The translations under genes and the position numbers were made by a program. Source: Ancylomarina subtilis (GTDB lineage: Bacteria > Bacteroidota > Bacteroidia > Bacteroidales > Marinifilaceae). From it: DNA of 64,000 nucleotides. This document shows, piece after piece, positions 61,875 to 64,000 of this stretch. The stretch's first letter is position 1, and every line of letters starts with the position of its first letter. The notes beneath the pieces are model-generated. The model worked only from the letters and a program-made list of their open reading frames with translations. It did not search any database and was not told the origin of the DNA. Where the stretch lies: the NCBI RefSeq assembly GCF_004217115.1, contig NZ_SHKN01000001.1, positions 995,781-1,059,780 on the forward strand. The letters are read 5' to 3'.

Positions 61875-64000
61875 ATGGCAGAGAACAAAGAGCTGAAACT
61901 GGCTTACGACTATATAGAGAACACCAACACCAATATTTTTCTCACAGGAAAAGCCGGGACGGGTAAAACCACTTTTTTGCACCGCCTGCGTCAGGAATCG
62001 CTCAAACGCATGATTGTGGTTGCCCCTACGGGTGTGGCTGCTATTAATGCGGGCGGGGTTACGGTTCACTCTTTCTTTCAGTTGGGATTCAGTCCCATTA
62101 TTCCCGAAGATGAATACACCAATAAGGGGGAACAAGCACCGGAAAAACGATTCAACAAAACCAAGATCGATATTATCAAGTCTCTCGATTTATTGGTGAT
62201 TGATGAGATTTCGATGGTTCGTGCCGACTTGTTGGATGGGATTGATTCGGTACTGCGTCGATATCGCAGATCGAAACTGCCCTTTGGCGGTGTTCAACTG
62301 CTGATGATTGGCGATTTGCAACAACTACCACCCGTGGTGAAACAGGAGGAATGGTCAATACTGAGTCGTTTTTACGAAACCGAGTTCTTTTTCAGTTCGC
62401 GTGCCTTGAAAAAATCACCTCATATCTGTATCGAACTCAAACATATTTATCGTCAGAAAGACGAAACCTTTATTCGTATTCTCAACGAAATACGCAACAA
62501 CCAACTCTCTGATCAGTCGCGCCGCAGGCTGAATGCCAATTACAAACCCGATTTCGATCCGGACGATAAGGATGCCTATATTACACTGAGTACGCACAAC
62601 CGTAAGGCTGAGGAAATCAACGAGATTAAACTGGAAAAGCTTGAAACTGACAAAAAAAGTTTTACGGCCAGTATAGATGGCCAATTTCCTGACTATTCCT
62701 TCCCTACCCTGGAAGAACTGGAACTCAAGAAAGGGGCTCAGGTGATGTTTGTGAAAAACGATTCGCAGTCAGCCAAACGGTTTTATAACGGCAAAATTGG
62801 AGTGATTACCTTTATGGATAAGGATAGCATCAGCGTAAAATGTGAGGGCGACGAGGATGTGATTGAGGTTGAGAAGGAAACCTGGCAGAATATAAAATTC
62901 AATATTAACGAAGAAAGCAAGGAGATTGAGGAAGAAGTGATTGGCTCCTTCACACAATTCCCTTTGAAATTGGCCTGGGCCATCACCATTCACAAATCGC
63001 AGGGTCTCACTTTTGAGAAAGCCATTATCGATGCCGCTTCGGCCTTTGCACACGGACAGGTCTATGTAGCCCTGTCGCGCTGCAAATCGCTTGAAGGCAT
63101 GGTGCTGAAAACACGCATCAATCCTCAGGGCATTATCTGCGACAGCTCGGTAGCCAGTTTTAATAAGGCCATGCAAGAGAATCCGCCCAAACAGGAAGAC
63201 CTATATAAAGCCAAGCGCGACTATCAGCTCTCTCTGCTCAAGGAACTCTTCGATATGGATTTGGTTTACCATTATTGTTATCGACTGAATAAAGTATTTG
63301 AGGCTTACCCCACCACTTCTCAGGGCGATTGCAAGGAAAAACTGAAGGCCGTCATCGATCAGATTAAACCCGAGCTGGTTAAGGTTGGGCAACAATTCGC
63401 CAATCAATTGTTTCAGATGTTTGGCGATTCAGCCAATCTGGAAAACGACAAGCTTTTTCAGGAACGTCTGAACAAGGCTTGCCAATATTTTATTCCCAAG
63501 CTTGAACTCTATATTCTTGAACCCGTTCATCAGGGCTATTTCGATACCGATAATCAGGCTTTGGAGAAAACAGTGAAAGAACTGCGTCTTCGAATTGTGG
63601 AATTAACGCGTGTGAAACTGGCCTGTATGCTTTACTGTCAGCATGGTTTTGTTTTAAAAGATTTCTTGGAACTTAAGGCCAAAGAGCATCTTAAAACCAT
63701 CAGCTTCAAACGCATGCCAAAGCAAGAGGATTACTCGGCTGTTGTGGACTATCCAGAACTTTTCAAACAGCTTAAAGATTGGCGATATGCCAAAGCCGAT
63801 GCCCAGAATACAGGCGTGGCTTCCATCATCAGTCTGAAGGTGATGGTTCAGATCTGCAACAGTCTGCCTCAAAATAAAATGGCTTTTAAGAAGATTAAAG
63901 GCATGGGCCCTAAAAAGATTGACGAATTTGGACTGGAACTTTTGAAACTGGTAGATGCTTTCAAAAAGGAAAACAATCTGTCGCAGACTCCCGATATATT
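61875..64000 (+). CDS. PIF1-family DNA helicase with C-terminal HRDC-like region (cut by right edge)
   Basis: Open from ATG 61875 to the end of the window with no stop (~708 residues visible). Superfamily 1 motifs: Walker A NIFLTGKAGTGKTTFL, APTGVAAINAGGVTVHSFFQ (PIF1 motif), Walker B LLVIDEISMVRADLLD, motif III LMIGDLQQLPPVV, and motifs V/VI LAWAITIHKSQGLTFEKAIID ... VYVALSRCKS. The region after ~430 ends in a helix-hairpin-helix strip, NKMAFKKIKGMGPKKIDEFGLELLKLVDAF, typical of an HRDC/RecQ-like tail. It is richer in GC than its neighbours. Confidence 0.92.
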   Translation, partial: MAENKELKLAYDYIENTNTNIFLTGKAGTGKTTFLHRLRQESLKRMIVVAPTGVAAINAGGVTVHSFFQLGFSPIIPEDEYTNKGEQAPEKRFNKTKIDIIKSLDLLVIDEISMVRADLLDGIDSVLRRYRRSKLPFGGVQLLMIGDLQQLPPVVKQEEWSILSRFYETEFFFSSRALKKSPHICIELKHIYRQKDETFIRILNEIRNNQLSDQSRRRLNANYKPDFDPDDKDAYITLSTHNRKAEEINEIKLEKLETDKKSFTASIDGQFPDYSFPTLEELELKKGAQVMFVKNDSQSAKRFYNGKIGVITFMDKDSISVKCEGDEDVIEVEKETWQNIKFNINEESKEIEEEVIGSFTQFPLKLAWAITIHKSQGLTFEKAIIDAASAFAHGQVYVALSRCKSLEGMVLKTRINPQGIICDSSVASFNKAMQENPPKQEDLYKAKRDYQLSLLKELFDMDLVYHYCYRLNKVFEAYPTTSQGDCKEKLKAVIDQIKPELVKVGQQFANQLFQMFGDSANLENDKLFQERLNKACQYFIPKLELYILEPVHQGYFDTDNQALEKTVKELRLRIVELTRVKLACMLYCQHGFVLKDFLELKAKEHLKTISFKRMPKQEDYSAVVDYPELFKQLKDWRYAKADAQNTGVASIISLKVMVQICNSLPQNKMAFKKIKGMGPKKIDEFGLELLKLVDAFKKENNLSQTPDI

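Noticed and set aside
61848-63872. Several minus-strand frames of 60-135 codons
   Set aside because: They are antisense to the PIF1-family helicase reading frame, whose motifs run uninterrupted to the window edge.

Overview
The window looks like chromosomal DNA from a Bacteroidota bacterium, perhaps a marine Marinilabiliales-type anaerobe or microaerophile (the order is inference). It is AT-rich. It carries a T9SS-sorted M4 protease, a TonB-dependent receptor with the Bacteroidota N-terminal carboxypeptidase-like domain, CarboxypepD_reg-like inserts and a MuiA/DUF4139 protein. Promoters fit the Bacteroidota form TTG/TTTG-N18-21-TAnnTTTG, and Shine-Dalgarno sites are largely absent. No rRNA, tRNA, CRISPR array or intact insertion sequence was seen.

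Layout. 1-6.6 kb: alpha/beta hydrolase, small membrane and lipoproteins between palindromic repeats, a secreted HAD phosphatase and a SUKH/SMI1 protein. 6.6-10.5 kb: a helical CarboxypepD_reg-like protein behind a long leader with a 21-bp repeat array, a stomatin-like slipin and a Cof-type HAD hydrolase. 11-18.3 kb: NtrY/NtrC-type two-component pair, a probable sigma-54 promoter, a MacB/FtsX-type ABC operon and an MBL-fold lipoprotein. 18.5-28.5 kb: PQQ-like propeller, C_GCAxxG_C_C protein, CDGSH-GltB fusion, TonB receptor, and a NhaC-family transporter behind a SAM-I riboswitch and a Met/Cys-rich leader ORF. 28.8-41 kb: ClpB, VOC protein, hybrid kinase plus FIST sensor, M20 amidohydrolase, MuiA-like protein, DUF190 and CrcB. 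41.4-46.2 kb: an unrecognised four-gene cluster. 46.8-50 kb: CbpA/CbpM and a second helical CarboxypepD_reg-like protein with its own 21-bp array. 50.4-54.3 kb: a cassette-like run of unrelated genes separated by fold-back elements. 55-64 kb: pentapeptide-like/ion-channel fusion, M4 protease, LytTR regulator and a PIF1-type helicase cut by the right edge.

The most unusual signal is regulatory. The unknown 41.4-45.7 kb cluster and the two distant paralogous helical proteins share the same promoter design (TTTGGAGYTTAAAG, then TAACTT, always with a 21-nt spacer). All three have long leaders. Two of these leaders carry exact-register 21-bp degenerate tandem arrays with unrelated consensus sequences; both read in the transcript direction as heptapeptide repeats broken by stop codons. 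I propose these three loci are one co-regulated, undescribed system. Six other intergenic regions share a second, different promoter module (TTG-N18-TAAATTTG-like) with a conserved upstream stretch.
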